The translations under genes were made by a program, and so were the position numbers. A stretch of 64,000 nucleotides of DNA from Bifidobacterium sp. (GTDB lineage: Bacteria > Actinomycetota > Actinomycetes > Actinomycetales > Bifidobacteriaceae), in assembly GCA_022649135.1 (NCBI GenBank), contig JALCNP010000003.1:120385-184384 (forward strand), given 5' to 3'. The notes under the pieces were generated by a model. It worked only from the letters and a program-made list of their open reading frames with translations, was not told the DNA's origin and ran no database searches. This document shows positions 7,442 to 16,476 of the stretch, piece after piece. Positions within the stretch are counted from its first letter, which is position 1, and every line of letters begins with the position of its first letter.

Positions 7442-8071
7442 TCAATCCAGTCGCTGGATCATCATCGAAACAGTGGTCAACGGGAGAGTTACGTTTCCCA
7501 TGTTCGTGAAGGCTATCGGCGTGAGCGTGTCCCCGGCAGCGAAGCGACCGGAATAGGCGTTCGCAGCATTGTCTTCGTTGACGAAACCGACACGGCCCAG
7601 CTCTGCGTCCGTGGCGGAAGTTGACGAGTTGAACCCTTTGCCAAATTCGATGAACGCACGTGCTGCCGCAGTCCAGTCGCTTTTTCTGGGACTTATCGAA
7701 CATGCCATGGAAATGACCACGACACAGTCGTAGGTGAATTTGAATGCATTGTTGGCGTAGGTGACCAGTTCCGGTGCGGTGATGAGCGGAGTCAGTGACG
7801 ATATTGCTCTCAATCCGTTCGACACGATACTGAATGCTGAAGTACGAGAGTATGAGGCGACTTGGATAGAGCGCTTCTCCAGATTGGTGACACGGGTTTC
7901 CAATGATGTGACTCGGGATGCCAGGCCGTTGGTGTCCTGTCCGTTGAAATCGAAGCCCTTAAGGGCGGATTCAATGGCCAGTGCCTGGTTGTAGAGGATC
8001 GTGGGTAGGTCTTTGAGCTTATCCGAGTCCACTGGGTAAGGTAATGAGAAGTTCGGTGTTGTCGCTGGCAT
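7442..8071 (-). CDS. Phage tail fibre or tip-associated protein
   Basis: 209 residues beginning MPATTPNFSLPYPVDSDKLKDLP, an N-terminal form seen in many actinophage tail-tip or baseplate proteins. Residues 50-68 form a short heptad region (SLETRVTNLEKR) suited to trimerisation. The C-terminal part is beta-rich and could contact the host surface. It starts 7 nt after the large tail gene with AGGAG upstream. Confidence 0.65.
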   Translation of the reverse strand: MPATTPNFSLPYPVDSDKLKDLPTILYNQALAIESALKGFDFNGQDTNGLASRVTSLETRVTNLEKRSIQVASYSRTSAFSIVSNGLRAISSLTPLITAPELVTYANNAFKFTYDCVVVISMACSISPRKSDWTAAARAFIEFGKGFNSSTSATDAELGRVGFVNEDNAANAYSGRFAAGDTLTPIAFTNMGNVTLPLTTVSMMIQRLD

Positions 8072-8078
8072 GGTGCTC

Positions 8079-9992
8079 CTAGCTTGGGTTGGCGGTGTTG
8101 GTCACGTATCGGAACGCTCCGAGCGGGTAGTCGCAATTGGACAGTTGATCGGACGGGTCGTTGATGGCTTTGAGGTTGGCGACGGTCGGCTGCCCATAGG
8201 TTGACGGCATCGGACTGGGAAACAACGAGACCTTGTGCGCCCAGGTGCCGCGTGGGTTTGTGGGGTCGAACGTGACCACGCCCGAGATGGTCAGCCAAGG
8301 GCCGTGGGTGTCCGGGAAGAAGCGCTCGAATTTGCTGCCCAGAATGATCAAACGCATAGGAACGGGGATGTATCTCCAGATGTTTCTCACACGCTTTGAG
8401 TAGAAGGTGAGTTCCGGCAATCGCAGGCGTGTGTTGTTTTCATGCACGGCTGTGATGATCTCGCTCACGTCGAATTTGGCGATGTTCATGTCATCACTGA
8501 CCGCACTGCCCTCGGCGTTGACGTATTCGTCCATGTCGATGTCCAACACGTTTTCACCTTCGCGTGAACCGGTGTCGATGCGCAGCATCCTGCTCTGGTC
8601 CTGACTGAACGTCATGACCGTGCTGCCCTTGTCCTGCTCGGCGGTGGATACTCCCGGATTCGTGACTGAACGACTGTAGTATTTGATTTCTGCCTGTGAA
8701 TAGAAATCGTCTGGAGGCGTTACGGTGGCGTCCTTGTCGATCTGGATGTTGGAGGCCTGCTCGATGATGGTGGACTTCATCATGTCCCCATCGAAGGAAG
8801 TGTTGAAGAAGTCATCCGGCATGATGATCAGATGCCCAGTGAGGGTGATGCTGCGATTCCACGGCAGTGATATATAAGTCAGCCAAGTGGTATTGGCCCG
8901 TTGACTCTCGAAGCTCGTCACATAGGTGGCTTGACCGAAACGGATCGTTGGCGGTGTGGTCGAATGGTCGGACCGCTTGTTTTTCATCACGTCGTACACG
9001 CTGATACGTTCGGTGCCGAGTGGGTCACTGCCAAACACGCCACCAGCGACGCTGGAATAGGAGGCGATGCCATCGGAACGGAACCGTTCGCCTACCCAAT
9101 TGAAGAATTCGCCACCTGCCCACTGATAGCCTTTATAGACTCTGTCGTCAGCAGTCGGCCCCTTGGCAGTGTCCGTTTTGATATTCCACGTTTTATCCGA
9201 TGCGGTGATGTCAATTCTGGTGCGGCCGTCGTCGTTCAGGTTGGTCAGCTGTGCGCTGGTGATCGTGCCGCTGAACATCGGCATCGGGTCTTGCAGAGTG
9301 TTATAGATCTCGATTGCGCGGCCCTGCATGTTGGCCTGGCGTTTGCCATAGGTGCCGTTGGGATCGATCAGAGTCATCGAGAGGATGCACGGCTCAATAT
9401 CATCCCAAGGCGCTTTCACGCCCCAGGTGAGAGTGAACGGAGCAAGCGCACTCGGCAAATCGCCAGCCGTATCAAGACGGACAGGGAGCGCACGTCCATC
9501 GAGATACACGAATGCCGTGTCCTCAATCGGCGCATTCACCTCAGCTACATAGAGATCATCTAATTGGATATCCGCGCCAGTGTTCGAATACCGAACAGTA
9601 GCAGTGGTGGCACCAGCCGGAGCCAAGGTTCCGATAGAAAATTCTTTCCATGAGGTACCGTCACCGGATAACGTGCCCAATGTCCTGTATATTGGCTCAT
9701 TATCGAACTTCACAAGAACTGTTACAGCTCGCGAAGCATCATAAGTATTTATCCAACCGCCGATACTTATTTTTGTGCCTGGAGCAACGACAATGGTCTG
9801 CTCGATGGCTCCGCCGCCGGTAACGCCGTTGCCGATTCTGACCATGTAGATACCTGAATGAGGAACAACCCATGTTGTGTCTGAGGCAGTAACAATCCTT
9901 GCTCCATTTCCTATAGTCTTCCAACCGGTAAGATTGCCGGTCTCGAAGTCGGGATTGGCGAGTGGCGCATTACGTGTGACGACGCTGCTCAT
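8079..9992 (-). CDS. Phage minor tail protein with N-terminal carbohydrate-binding-like domain
   Basis: 637 residues from the ATG at 9992, which overlaps the tape-measure stop (ATGA). Residues about 10-150 (LANPDFETGNLTGW, then alternating beta strands) look like a CBM4/9-type jelly roll. The rest resembles tail-tip proteins that follow the tape measure in siphoviruses. A role in host recognition at the tail tip is inferred from order and domain form. An in-frame ATG at 10025 would extend it into the tape-measure gene without a binding site. Confidence 0.7.
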   Translation of the reverse strand: MSSVVTRNAPLANPDFETGNLTGWKTIGNGARIVTASDTTWVVPHSGIYMVRIGNGVTGGGAIEQTIVVAPGTKISIGGWINTYDASRAVTVLVKFDNEPIYRTLGTLSGDGTSWKEFSIGTLAPAGATTATVRYSNTGADIQLDDLYVAEVNAPIEDTAFVYLDGRALPVRLDTAGDLPSALAPFTLTWGVKAPWDDIEPCILSMTLIDPNGTYGKRQANMQGRAIEIYNTLQDPMPMFSGTITSAQLTNLNDDGRTRIDITASDKTWNIKTDTAKGPTADDRVYKGYQWAGGEFFNWVGERFRSDGIASYSSVAGGVFGSDPLGTERISVYDVMKNKRSDHSTTPPTIRFGQATYVTSFESQRANTTWLTYISLPWNRSITLTGHLIIMPDDFFNTSFDGDMMKSTIIEQASNIQIDKDATVTPPDDFYSQAEIKYYSRSVTNPGVSTAEQDKGSTVMTFSQDQSRMLRIDTGSREGENVLDIDMDEYVNAEGSAVSDDMNIAKFDVSEIITAVHENNTRLRLPELTFYSKRVRNIWRYIPVPMRLIILGSKFERFFPDTHGPWLTISGVVTFDPTNPRGTWAHKVSLFPSPMPSTYGQPTVANLKAINDPSDQLSNCDYPLGAFRYVTNTANPS

Positions 9993-11593
9993 ACGACCTT
10001 GCCTTTCCCGCGCACTGTGGCCCATTCGTTGAGTGAGTCCACGATTTTGCTTGCTGTTTCGTCGTTGTCGAGGTTGCCGCTGCTTTTGACATCGAGCTTT
10101 TCCACGATGATGATGGTGTCGGCCTGTTTGCGGGCTGATGCCGCGATGCTGGCCAGGCTGTCGGTTCCCGAGAGGGAGGCGTTGGCGGTGATTGTCGGCA
10201 CGGCGAATCGCTGTTGTCCGATCAGGCTGCTGATTTTGCCAGCCACCGAGGTGACCTGGGGTACCACCGCGCTTTCGTATCCTTGGCTTAGTCCTTTGCC
10301 GAATCCCTGCATGGTGACATAGCCGTTATTCACCAACAGTTGGGCGTCGTAGCTTTCCGGGCCTTTGTGGTCTTTGATCCAGTCGCCTATGCCGCTGATC
10401 CAGCCGGTGACTTTGTTCCATGCGCTTTTCATACCGTTGAAGAACCCATTGATGATGCTCATGCCTGCGTTCTTGAGCAGGTCGATGGCATTGTTGAAAT
10501 AGCCTTTTATCATGCCAGGGATGCCGCGTATCCACCCCATCAGGCCGTTCCACTTGTCCTTTATCCATTCGGCTGCGGCGGCTCCCGCTTGCTTGACATT
10601 GTCCCAGTTCTTGACCAGGAGCACGATGATGGCGATGATCGCCGCGATGGCTGCAATGACCAGGAGGATGGGGCCGACGAGAGCGCCGGTGGCCGCTGCG
10701 GATATGCCTGCGATCACACTGTAGGCAGTCAGCACGCCGTTCATCACGAGGATCACGGCGGCAACGGCTGCGATGGCTGCGATCAGTGGGACCAGCCAAC
10801 TTGAATTCTGTTGTATCCACTGTGCGAGGCCAGCGAGTTTCTGGGAGGCAACGGTCAGGATGGGCAGCAGTGCCGTGCCGAGCTTGACTTTCGCGTCCTC
10901 CATGCTGGCATTCATGCGCTGCTGCTGGCCTTGGGCGGTGTCGGCTTCCTTGGCGAAGTTGCCGGTGGCTTTACCGCTCTGGGCCGTGACGGCGGCTAGG
11001 GTGGCCTGCATCTTGGCGTTCTTGTCGCCCGCCGCATACTGCTTATCAAGGCCGAGCTTGGCGGCGTACCCCTTGAGTGTGGCGTCATTGAGTGAGATGC
11101 CATACTTCTCGATGGGGTCCATCTCGCCCTTTAGAGCGGAGCTGAGCGCTTCCACAGCTTCGGACGTGGTACCGCCGAACATGGAACTCAAATCAGCGCC
11201 CAGGCCGATGAGGTCGTTGGTCTTGGTGGCCGATTCGTCCACGCTCATGCCGAAGTTCTGCAACTGACTGCCCATCAGCGTGGCCAGCTCGTTGTAGCTG
11301 TTCTGCGACAATCCGACGGCTTGGCTCGCGTTCTGTGACCATTTGAGCATCTTGTCGCTGGATGAGCCGAATACGGTCTCGACGCCACCGACAGACTGTT
11401 GGAGGTTACCCGACGCGTCAGCGCATTCCTTCGCTCCCGCTGTGATCGCACCAAGCGCGGCTGCTGCACCGACGGACGCTTTATTCAGCTTGTCCTTGAA
11501 CGTTTGCGATGCCTGTTGTGCTTTGGTCATCGAGCTGACGGCGCTGACCGAATCGCCGATGATCTTCACGGCGAGAATGGCGGACTTGCCCAT
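9989..11593 (-). CDS. Phage tail tape measure protein
   Basis: 534 residues. Ala/Ser/Gln-rich helical N-terminus, TMP-type segment (KTNDLIGLGADLSSMFGG, EAVEALSSALKGEMDP), a hydrophobic block at about 275-335 (LVPLIAAIAAVAAVILVM, LLVIAAIAAIIAIIVLLV) and Trp-rich helical repeats (WNGLMGWIRGIPGMI). It sets tail length and helps DNA entry. This is short for the family, fitting the small genome. It starts 6 nt after the stop of the frameshifted chaperone. Confidence 0.92.
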   Translation of the reverse strand: MGKSAILAVKIIGDSVSAVSSMTKAQQASQTFKDKLNKASVGAAAALGAITAGAKECADASGNLQQSVGGVETVFGSSSDKMLKWSQNASQAVGLSQNSYNELATLMGSQLQNFGMSVDESATKTNDLIGLGADLSSMFGGTTSEAVEALSSALKGEMDPIEKYGISLNDATLKGYAAKLGLDKQYAAGDKNAKMQATLAAVTAQSGKATGNFAKEADTAQGQQQRMNASMEDAKVKLGTALLPILTVASQKLAGLAQWIQQNSSWLVPLIAAIAAVAAVILVMNGVLTAYSVIAGISAAATGALVGPILLVIAAIAAIIAIIVLLVKNWDNVKQAGAAAAEWIKDKWNGLMGWIRGIPGMIKGYFNNAIDLLKNAGMSIINGFFNGMKSAWNKVTGWISGIGDWIKDHKGPESYDAQLLVNNGYVTMQGFGKGLSQGYESAVVPQVTSVAGKISSLIGQQRFAVPTITANASLSGTDSLASIAASARKQADTIIIVEKLDVKSSGNLDNDETASKIVDSLNEWATVRGKGKVV

Positions 11594-11599
11594 GTCGTT

Positions 11600-12078
11600 T
11601 CACGCTTTCATGTCGTCGGATTCGTCTTTCATCAGTTGCAAACAGGTGCCCCAATCCTGCTCCAGTGGTTCGCTCTCGCGGCGCCAGAGCCAGGGGGCTA
11701 TGCCAAATCGGGCACTGAGTATGCAGGAGATTCGGCCGAGACTGCCGTCTGGCCATTGATTGAGTCCGAAGATTTTCCCAGCGAATCCCCATCCTCGTCT
11801 TCCTCAGCATCGGATTCGTCTTCCTCGGGAGTGCCGAGGATTACGACCGTGGCCATCCAGTCGTTGAAGTCGATGCCGACGACCTGCTTGGCACGACGCA
11901 ATGCGTAGTAGGTGGCGTACGCGTTTTGCAGCACGGGGCTGTCGGTTCCTGCCTTGCCGCCGTGCGTGATGACATATTTTTCTGCGGCTACCCGGTCGAA
12001 CATGGTTACTGCAACAATGTTTGTGGTGCCATCCAGATACGTGATCTCGGTGGAATTGCTGATGTCGGTCTTTGCCAT
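11600..12078 (-). CDS. Tail assembly chaperone G and G-T fusion by programmed -1 frameshift
   Basis: Zero-frame product G is 126 residues (12078 to 11698). At CTG GGA AAA the mRNA carries the canonical slippery heptamer GGGAAAA in the correct phase. A -1 slip reads on as IFGLNQWPDGSLGR, then ILSARFGIAPWLWRRESEP, to a stop at 11600, a G-T fusion of about 159 residues. The T part has the FG-x-x-PW-x-W form usual for this tail gene. Both products are known in lambda-like phages to bind the tape measure during tail assembly. It lies between the major tail genes and the tape measure, as expected. The start at 12078 was chosen over an upstream ATG at 12225 because the family begins here. Confidence 0.85.
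11773..11779 (-). promoter_or_regulatory. GGGAAAA slippery heptamer for -1 frameshifting
   Basis: The X_XXY_YYZ phase (G GGA AAA) matches the zero frame of the tail chaperone gene, 22 codons before its stop. The -1 frame stays open to 11600 and encodes a conserved-looking extension. Confidence 0.85.
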
Positions 12079-12089
12079 GGTCTTGCCTT

Positions 12090-12512
12090 TCATTTCGATG
12101 TGGTGCCATATACCTGGGCTATGGCGTCGTCCATGATCTTCTTGTAGATCTGTGTCCACTGCGGTTCGGTCTGCTTCGCCGCGGTGCGCACGAATGGTTG
12201 TGCCTCGATGTTGTGGCCCGGCCACCCGTACTCGATGGGTCCCGCATAGGGGACCGTCTTGTTGTTACCGGCTCGTATGACTCCGGCCTTGGCCGTCGCA
12301 CCCGCCCTGACGGACTTGGACAGTCTGCCGGTCTTGCCTTTCGGTGCGAGCGTGCGTGCGGGTCCCACGACCACCTGAGCGGCCTGCTTGTTGCCTTTGC
12401 GCAGGTCCTTCATATCTGCCCCGGCCTTCTTGAGGGTGCGGGCCAGATTGTCCGCGCCCTTGACCGTGATCGTGGTCTTCGCACCGCTGGCGGTGATCGT
12501 GGTTCCCGCCAC
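12090..12512 (-). CDS. HK97 gp10-like head-tail or tail completion protein
   Basis: About 140 residues from a GTG at 12512, 2 nt after the major tail gene. ITVKGADNLARTLKKAGADM and the C-terminal GPIEYGWPGHNIEAQPFVR followed by an amphipathic helix are the HK97-gp10 pattern. Members sit at the head-tail junction or tail end. Its place after the major tail protein is unusual, because it usually comes before. The start has no clear binding site, and translational coupling is likely. Confidence 0.7.
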   Translation of the reverse strand: MAGTTITASGAKTTITVKGADNLARTLKKAGADMKDLRKGNKQAAQVVVGPARTLAPKGKTGRLSKSVRAGATAKAGVIRAGNNKTVPYAGPIEYGWPGHNIEAQPFVRTAAKQTEPQWTQIYKKIMDDAIAQVYGTTSK

Positions 12513-12514
12513 GG

Positions 12515-12934
12515 TTACACGGTTTCTGGCGCGTGGTCGGCGGCCTTGACGGAAGTGGCCACGAAGCTGAAGTCGATGTCGTTCTGCTTCTTCACATCCC
12601 CGCCGATTGCCACCGGTGCCACCTGCGCATTGCCGGTGAATTGCGAGCCGCCGAGCTTCGATGGCACGAAGGTAAACGGGAGCGACTTGCCCGCGTTGGT
12701 CAGACACCAGCGTTGCAGTCCGTCGGTCGAATAATCCTCTTTGATGGTGCCCTCCAGCGTCCAGGAGGTGGTCTGCTCGCCAGCCTCGTCGTGGCCGTCC
12801 AGGAAGGTCTGGGTGTCCTCGGTATCCGTTTTCGGGGTGAGCGTCACCTTGGTGACGTCGGCCATCCATTCCTTAGCACCAGTCGTCTCTCCGATGGTGA
12901 GTGTTCCAGGTCCGAGTGTTCTGATTTTTGCCAT
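12515..12934 (-). CDS. Phage major tail protein
   Basis: 139 residues, beginning MAKIRTLGPGTLTIGE, beta-rich throughout (TKVTLTPKTDTED, SWTLEGTIKEDYS, LPFTFVPSKLGG). This is the short major tail tube type found in actinophages. AAGGAAAG precedes the ATG. Its position between the connector genes and the chaperone/tape-measure pair supports the call. Confidence 0.75.
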   Translation of the reverse strand: MAKIRTLGPGTLTIGETTGAKEWMADVTKVTLTPKTDTEDTQTFLDGHDEAGEQTTSWTLEGTIKEDYSTDGLQRWCLTNAGKSLPFTFVPSKLGGSQFTGNAQVAPVAIGGDVKKQNDIDFSFVATSVKAADHAPETV

Positions 12935-12943
12935 GTGCTTTCC

Positions 12944-13315
12944 TTAGTCGTTGTCGAGTGGGTTCAATTCGATTTGATAGGCCGCGAACTTCCCGGCGCT
13001 GCCCGCCGTCCAGGTGACCGGCCGCATGGTCGTGTAGTTCAGGTCACTGTCCGCGATCTTGTCCAGCACCGTGAACATCGATTCCAGGGCGAGCGTCTGG
13101 GTGGTCGGAGTCCCGGCAACCACGTCGAATTTCCACACGACGTTGTGGATGTCGAAGCTCTCGGCTTCCAGTTCGGGCGCTTCCAGGAACACGGCTGCTT
13201 TCCCGGCCTGCGGTTGGATGAGAGCCGCGTCGATGGTAACAATGCTGACGACGTTGCCCAGCGTGTCGGTGATGAGGTCTAGGACTTCCTGCTGCTGTGC
13301 TGAGAGTGTTTTCAT
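12944..13315 (-). CDS. Phage tail terminator or neck protein
   Basis: 123 residues from ATG 13315, which overlaps the stop of the connector gene (ATGA). The alternation of helix (QQQEVLDLITDTLGNV) and strands (NVVWKFDVVAGTP) fits small neck or tail-terminator proteins that lie between connector and major tail protein. Function rests mainly on gene order. Confidence 0.55.
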   Translation of the reverse strand: MKTLSAQQQEVLDLITDTLGNVVSIVTIDAALIQPQAGKAAVFLEAPELEAESFDIHNVVWKFDVVAGTPTTQTLALESMFTVLDKIADSDLNYTTMRPVTWTAGSAGKFAAYQIELNPLDND

Positions 13316-13653
13316 GCGATCACCATGCCGCCCGTGTTCACGCCCGCCGCTTTGAGCTTGGGCCACACGCTGCGCAGCGGATCAGTGGATATTCGGAATG
13401 GCTGTGTCTCGCTGTCCGCTATATCCATCACGCCCATCCTCGCGTTGCGCGCATTATAGAGGTCCGTCGCGCAGCCGAGGATGCAGTCCTCTTTTACTGT
13501 TTCGTCCACTTCGGCTGTGCCGATGGCGGAGTCCACATAGGCGCGCGCCGTTTTCAGGCATCGGGTGAGCCGTGCATCATCGCCCGCTGGCACAGCCGTT
13601 TCATCACGCAGCAATGCCAACAGAGCGACGTCAGTGGTTTCATTGTCGGCCAT
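13312..13653 (-). CDS. Phage head-tail connector, gp6-like
   Basis: 113 residues, helical, with LLRDETAVPAGDDARLTRCLKTA-like helices, VKEDCILGCATDLYNARNAR and a C-terminal segment naming itself by PFRISTDPLRSVWPKL. This is the pattern of the HK97 gp6/DNA-packaging connector family that forms a ring under the portal. It follows the capsid gene, as usual. Confidence 0.7.
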   Translation of the reverse strand: MADNETTDVALLALLRDETAVPAGDDARLTRCLKTARAYVDSAIGTAEVDETVKEDCILGCATDLYNARNARMGVMDIADSETQPFRISTDPLRSVWPKLKAAGVNTGGMVIA

Positions 13654-13664
13654 GGTGCGAGGCC

Positions 13665-15260
13665 TTAGGCGGTGAACTTGACGGGGAGCAGGCCTTGGAC
13701 GAACGTGCCCGCGATGGCCATGTAGCCGTATACGGAGTAGTTGTCCACGATCTTGGTGGGATCGGTGTTGGTCAGCTGCGTTGGGCCACCTGATTCCCAG
13801 ACCGTGATGGCTTCGGGGTCGAACAGTGAGGCCGTGCCATCCGGTGCGCCCGGCAGGAGCTGGACGGGTACGCGTAACAGGTCGCCGACGGTGGCGGTCA
13901 GGTCGAAACTGCCCAGGGTGTCGCTGCCCTTGCCGGACAGGTCGAGGAACCGGTTACCGGTGTCTTTCAATGCGACGAGTGCTTTGGCAACGTCTTTGGA
14001 TACGATCAGCTTCGACATGGCAGCATTGCGCTCGTCCATGATTTCCGCCGCGTCGAGCAGCAGCCCCGCCCAATCGTCTGGGGTCATGGCGGTCAGTGTT
14101 TTGGACACGGTGATGTTGTTGGCGTTTTCCTCCGCGTCCCGCTGCGCTGCAATCAGATTGTAGGTGTAGGTTCGCGCCTTCAGTTCGGTGGCCTTCGCGT
14201 AGGCGTTCCTGAGTGCTTTGAGCGCGGTGTTCAGCATCGGGGTGGTGGAACGCTCGACAACCTGGCGGCTCAGTGTCGTGTATCCGCCGTAGGTTTCGAT
14301 ATCTGCGGTCTTGGTGCCGAATTTCACCTTGCCGAAGGTCAGGGCATCGCCTTCAGAAGCCTGATTGGCAACGGCGGTGGTGTCCTCGGTGACGACGTTG
14401 TATTCCATGCTCATGCCCTTGTCGGGGAGTGAGTCGTGGGTGAGGATGTTCATCAGCTTGCGCCGCTGCTCGATCAGTCGCAGGTCGTCGGCAATCCAAG
14501 TGACGGTGTTGCCGGTGTCTCCCGTGCTGATCAGGTCGCGGGTCTGGTTCATCAGGTCTATTGCGGCCTGGTCTCCCTTGGCGAGGGCTTGCAGATAGTC
14601 GGCCTGGGAACGGTATTCGCTGCCCAGCGTCTTGGCCGGTGCGGGGTTCAGGCCCTTCGCCAGTGCGGTCTTCATGCTGCGTTGTTCGTCCTTGAGGCTT
14701 GCGAATGCTTCTTCGATTTCCTTGTCCATGTGTGTGTCCTCTGGTTCGTTGGTTGGTTGGGGTTTGTTCGAGCGTTGGCTGGTGATATGGGCCTGTGGAT
14801 AGGCGGGTATCCCGGTGACTGCTACCTCGTACAGGTCGACGGCCTTGCGGTGCACTTCCATCACCCCGTCATCGCTGGTCACGATGATGTTTTCGACCGG
14901 GTTGAATCCAACGGAGAAGGCGTCGTACACGCCATCGCGAATGAGGCATACGGCTTCCTGTGCGGCGCGTGTGCTGGACAGTTTCGCGGTGATGTGCAGT
15001 CCGTCATCCTGTACCGTGCGGCTGGTGACCTTGCCGATGAGCTGGCCGTGGGAGTCGCTGATCTTCACGTCACGCGAACCGAAGTCGCAATCGGCGTCGA
15101 TGACCTCGGCGTAGTCGGAGAACAGCTTGTACCTGGTGTTGAATGGGACGGCGATGCCTTCGAGTTCGGTGCCGTCCCCGGCATTGTCGCCGGTGTCCCG
15201 CATTTGCAGGCCTTTGATGGTGAGCGCTCGGGCTTCCATCAGGCGTTGGTCTTCACTCAT
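13665..15260 (-). CDS. Fused prohead protease and HK97-fold major capsid protein
   Basis: 531 residues. Residues about 1-160 are a U35-type prohead protease (GIAVPFNTRYKLF, KISDSHGQLIGKV with a His candidate, AFSVGFNPVE, YEVAVTGIPAYP). A linker and helical delta-like segment (about 175-215, MDKEIEEAFASLKDEQR) follow. Residues about 225-531 are the HK97-fold capsid (TLSRQVVERST, LIVSKDVAKALVALKD, VPVQLLPG, YMAIAGTF). The protease would cut itself from the capsid subunit during maturation. The start at 15260 overlaps the portal stop by 8 nt. The domains are usually separate genes, though fusions are known. Confidence 0.88.
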   Translation of the reverse strand: MSEDQRLMEARALTIKGLQMRDTGDNAGDGTELEGIAVPFNTRYKLFSDYAEVIDADCDFGSRDVKISDSHGQLIGKVTSRTVQDDGLHITAKLSSTRAAQEAVCLIRDGVYDAFSVGFNPVENIIVTSDDGVMEVHRKAVDLYEVAVTGIPAYPQAHITSQRSNKPQPTNEPEDTHMDKEIEEAFASLKDEQRSMKTALAKGLNPAPAKTLGSEYRSQADYLQALAKGDQAAIDLMNQTRDLISTGDTGNTVTWIADDLRLIEQRRKLMNILTHDSLPDKGMSMEYNVVTEDTTAVANQASEGDALTFGKVKFGTKTADIETYGGYTTLSRQVVERSTTPMLNTALKALRNAYAKATELKARTYTYNLIAAQRDAEENANNITVSKTLTAMTPDDWAGLLLDAAEIMDERNAAMSKLIVSKDVAKALVALKDTGNRFLDLSGKGSDTLGSFDLTATVGDLLRVPVQLLPGAPDGTASLFDPEAITVWESGGPTQLTNTDPTKIVDNYSVYGYMAIAGTFVQGLLPVKFTA

Positions 15261-16383
15261 TGCTTGCCTCCACATTGGTTGGTTCGGATTTCAGGGGTGG
15301 CATGCCCTCACGTTCGCGCACGTCGTCGATGGTGAGCCACTTCGAGTCGAGCGCGGTCTTGTAGGCGGTGAAACGGTCGGCCATGTCGGCTCTACGGCTG
15401 GAATCCCAGTCGAACTTCGCTTCCCTGCCCCTGGGCAGCAGCGTGGCGAACAGTTCTTCGATCTCCCCGGTGTACGCGGAGAGCGTGTAGTCGGCGAACT
15501 CGATCCAGCTCTGCTCGATGTTGGAATAGGTGAGGTTGCTGCCATCGACGGCGGCGAGCATGATGCTCGCGGGGATGCCCAGCAGTCGGGCGATCTGCGT
15601 GGTGTCGAACTTCTGTGTTTCAAGGAATTGCAGGTCTGCGGGTTTCATGTCGAGCGGCACATAGGAGAGGTTTGATCCCATGACCTTGATGTCACCGGCC
15701 TTGCCCGATGCCTTCCAGTCCTGCTTGGCCTGTGTCGCCGATTCCTTCGTGATTTTCTGGTCTGACTTCAGATACCCTTTGAGATTCGAGGAATCCGTGT
15801 AGAAACGGGCCTTGTAATCGCGGGCCATCTTCGCTCCCTCGACTTCCTCGCGGGCCGCACTGATCGGCCCCAATCCGCGCAGTCGGCCCGGTACGTTCAG
15901 AAACTTGCAGTGCACGATCTGGTCGGGCTGGTAGTCGTGCCCGAGATATGAGTAGCGCAGTTTCGGGCTTGCAGGGTCGGTGCCATCGTCGGAGACCACC
16001 ACCAGCGAGGGCGGCAGCACCTCGCAGGATACGATCTCACCGTCGAAACGCACCAGACGGACGAAGGCGTTGCCGTCGAGCACCATGCTGGCCACCATGT
16101 CGGCAAGGAAGTCACGGCGGCTGCGGTTCACGTCAGGATTGGTGACCAGACTGCTGACCGTGCTGAGTTTGATACCCGCGCGCATCTCATGGATGGGGAG
16201 TCCGGTGATGGCGGTCTGCAACACCTGCACGCCACGAAACACGGTGCTCAGTGAGAGGGGATCATAGGATTCAGAGCGTGAGGGCGGCATGATGCCTTCG
16301 GGGATGTCGTCGAGGGCTTCGACGCCGCGCGTCATGATGCTCCCGGCGAATCGCATCCGCTGCCATAGATTCATGTTGCTCAT
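15253..16383 (-). CDS. Phage portal protein, HK97 family
   Basis: 376 residues with the portal pattern FRGVQVLQTAITGLPIHE, DMVASMVLDGNAFVRLVR, EVLPPSLV, DQIVHCKF and IARLLGIPASIM. It forms the dodecameric ring through which DNA is packaged and ejected, with terminase docking outside and the connector below. It lies between terminase and the protease-capsid gene, as in HK97-type phages. Confidence 0.92.
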   Translation of the reverse strand: MSNMNLWQRMRFAGSIMTRGVEALDDIPEGIMPPSRSESYDPLSLSTVFRGVQVLQTAITGLPIHEMRAGIKLSTVSSLVTNPDVNRSRRDFLADMVASMVLDGNAFVRLVRFDGEIVSCEVLPPSLVVVSDDGTDPASPKLRYSYLGHDYQPDQIVHCKFLNVPGRLRGLGPISAAREEVEGAKMARDYKARFYTDSSNLKGYLKSDQKITKESATQAKQDWKASGKAGDIKVMGSNLSYVPLDMKPADLQFLETQKFDTTQIARLLGIPASIMLAAVDGSNLTYSNIEQSWIEFADYTLSAYTGEIEELFATLLPRGREAKFDWDSSRRADMADRFTAYKTALDSKWLTIDDVREREGMPPLKSEPTNVEASNE

Positions 16384-16436
16384 GTCTCACAGTGATAGCC
16401 GTGTAGCGAGCGTTCCGTCCAGATTTTCGGTGTCAC

Positions 16437-16476
16437 AGAGGTTCACAGGGGTTCAGAGAGGTTCACAGGGGTTCAG
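16437..16476. repeat. Two tandem 20-bp repeats at the terminase-portal junction
   Basis: AGAGGTTCACAGGGGTTCAG occurs twice in tandem and itself holds the half-repeat GGTTCACAG/GGGTTCAG. The stop codon of the terminase gene lies in the last copy. The function is unknown; it may be a slippage product. Confidence 0.8.

Noticed and set aside
12090..12869. Long 259-codon form of the gp10-like protein
   Set aside because: The first 117 codons overlap the major tail protein out of frame and are Arg/His/Gly-rich; family likeness begins only after 12512.
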